DNA of 48,039 nt from Thiomargarita sp. (GTDB taxonomy: Bacteria > Pseudomonadota > Gammaproteobacteria > Beggiatoales > Beggiatoaceae): the NCBI GenBank assembly GCA_020718845.1, contig DYRG01000020.1, positions 1-48,039 on the forward strand. The letters are read 5' to 3'. This document shows, in pieces, positions 48,022-48,039 of this stretch. Made by a program: the position numbers and the translations under genes. The notes under the pieces are model-generated. The model was not told where the DNA came from. It saw only the letters and a program-made list of their open reading frames with translations, and ran no database searches. Within the stretch, counting starts at the first letter, position 1; each line of letters begins with the position of its first letter.

Positions 48022-48039
48022 AGAGCGGCAAGGTACGCA

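Overview
The window is about 48 kb of an AT-rich (by eye 35-40 % GC) bacterial chromosome. Gene order and protein families point to a gammaproteobacterium: lepA-lepB-DUF4845-rnc-era, miaA-hfq-hflX, bamE, murJ, and an E. coli-like class Ia nrdB. A CHASE2 protein, a secreted TPR-CHAT protein, a FecR-RTX protein and a LamG/PKD protein together with the low GC would fit a filamentous sulfur-oxidising lineage (Thiotrichales/Beggiatoaceae-like). That placement is inference; no rRNA gene is present to prove it.

Layout. 0-4.2 kb: 3' part of a LamG/PKD surface protein, ilvA, a cation efflux protein, bamE. 4.3-9.0 kb (minus): translation, secretion and RNA-processing operon lepA-lepB-DUF4845-rnc-era with overlapping or abutting genes. 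9.2-14.5 kb: ppc (minus), then lysA overlapping a lipoprotein metallopeptidase (plus). 14.5-19.0 kb (minus): small lipoprotein, small membrane protein with a well-formed promoter, FKBP isomerase, DUF2252 protein, and an operon of FNR-like regulator, [2Fe-2S] ferredoxin and alpha/beta hydrolase. 19.3-23.2 kb (minus): nrdB, then miaA-hfq-hflX. 23.2-26.3 kb: a very AT-rich single-chain restriction-modification enzyme, the clearest candidate for horizontal transfer. 26.4-30 kb (plus): grxC, an OmpA-like protein with calcium-type repeats, phosphoglucomutase, DUF302.

30.1-43 kb is the accessory part of most interest. A plus-strand operon encodes a CHASE2 membrane sensor without an output domain, an exported protein of unknown family, and an exported TPR-CHAT caspase-like protein. 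After murJ and a small membrane protein, a minus-strand pair encodes a 1227-residue FecR/cadherin-like/RTX protein and a TolC-family outer-membrane protein. All of these except the TolC-family protein's periplasmic end appear to work outside the cytoplasm or at the envelope, so a sensing-plus-proteolysis function at the cell surface is a reasonable hypothesis.

43-48 kb: tex (minus), purD (plus), and a TonB-dependent receptor whose frame stops early 18 bases before the window ends.

No tRNA, rRNA, CRISPR array, insertion sequence or integrase was recognised. Many intergenic gaps carry near-perfect hairpins that fit rho-independent terminators. Several start codons were moved downstream of the longest open frame where a Shine-Dalgarno site, signal peptide or family alignment supports this.
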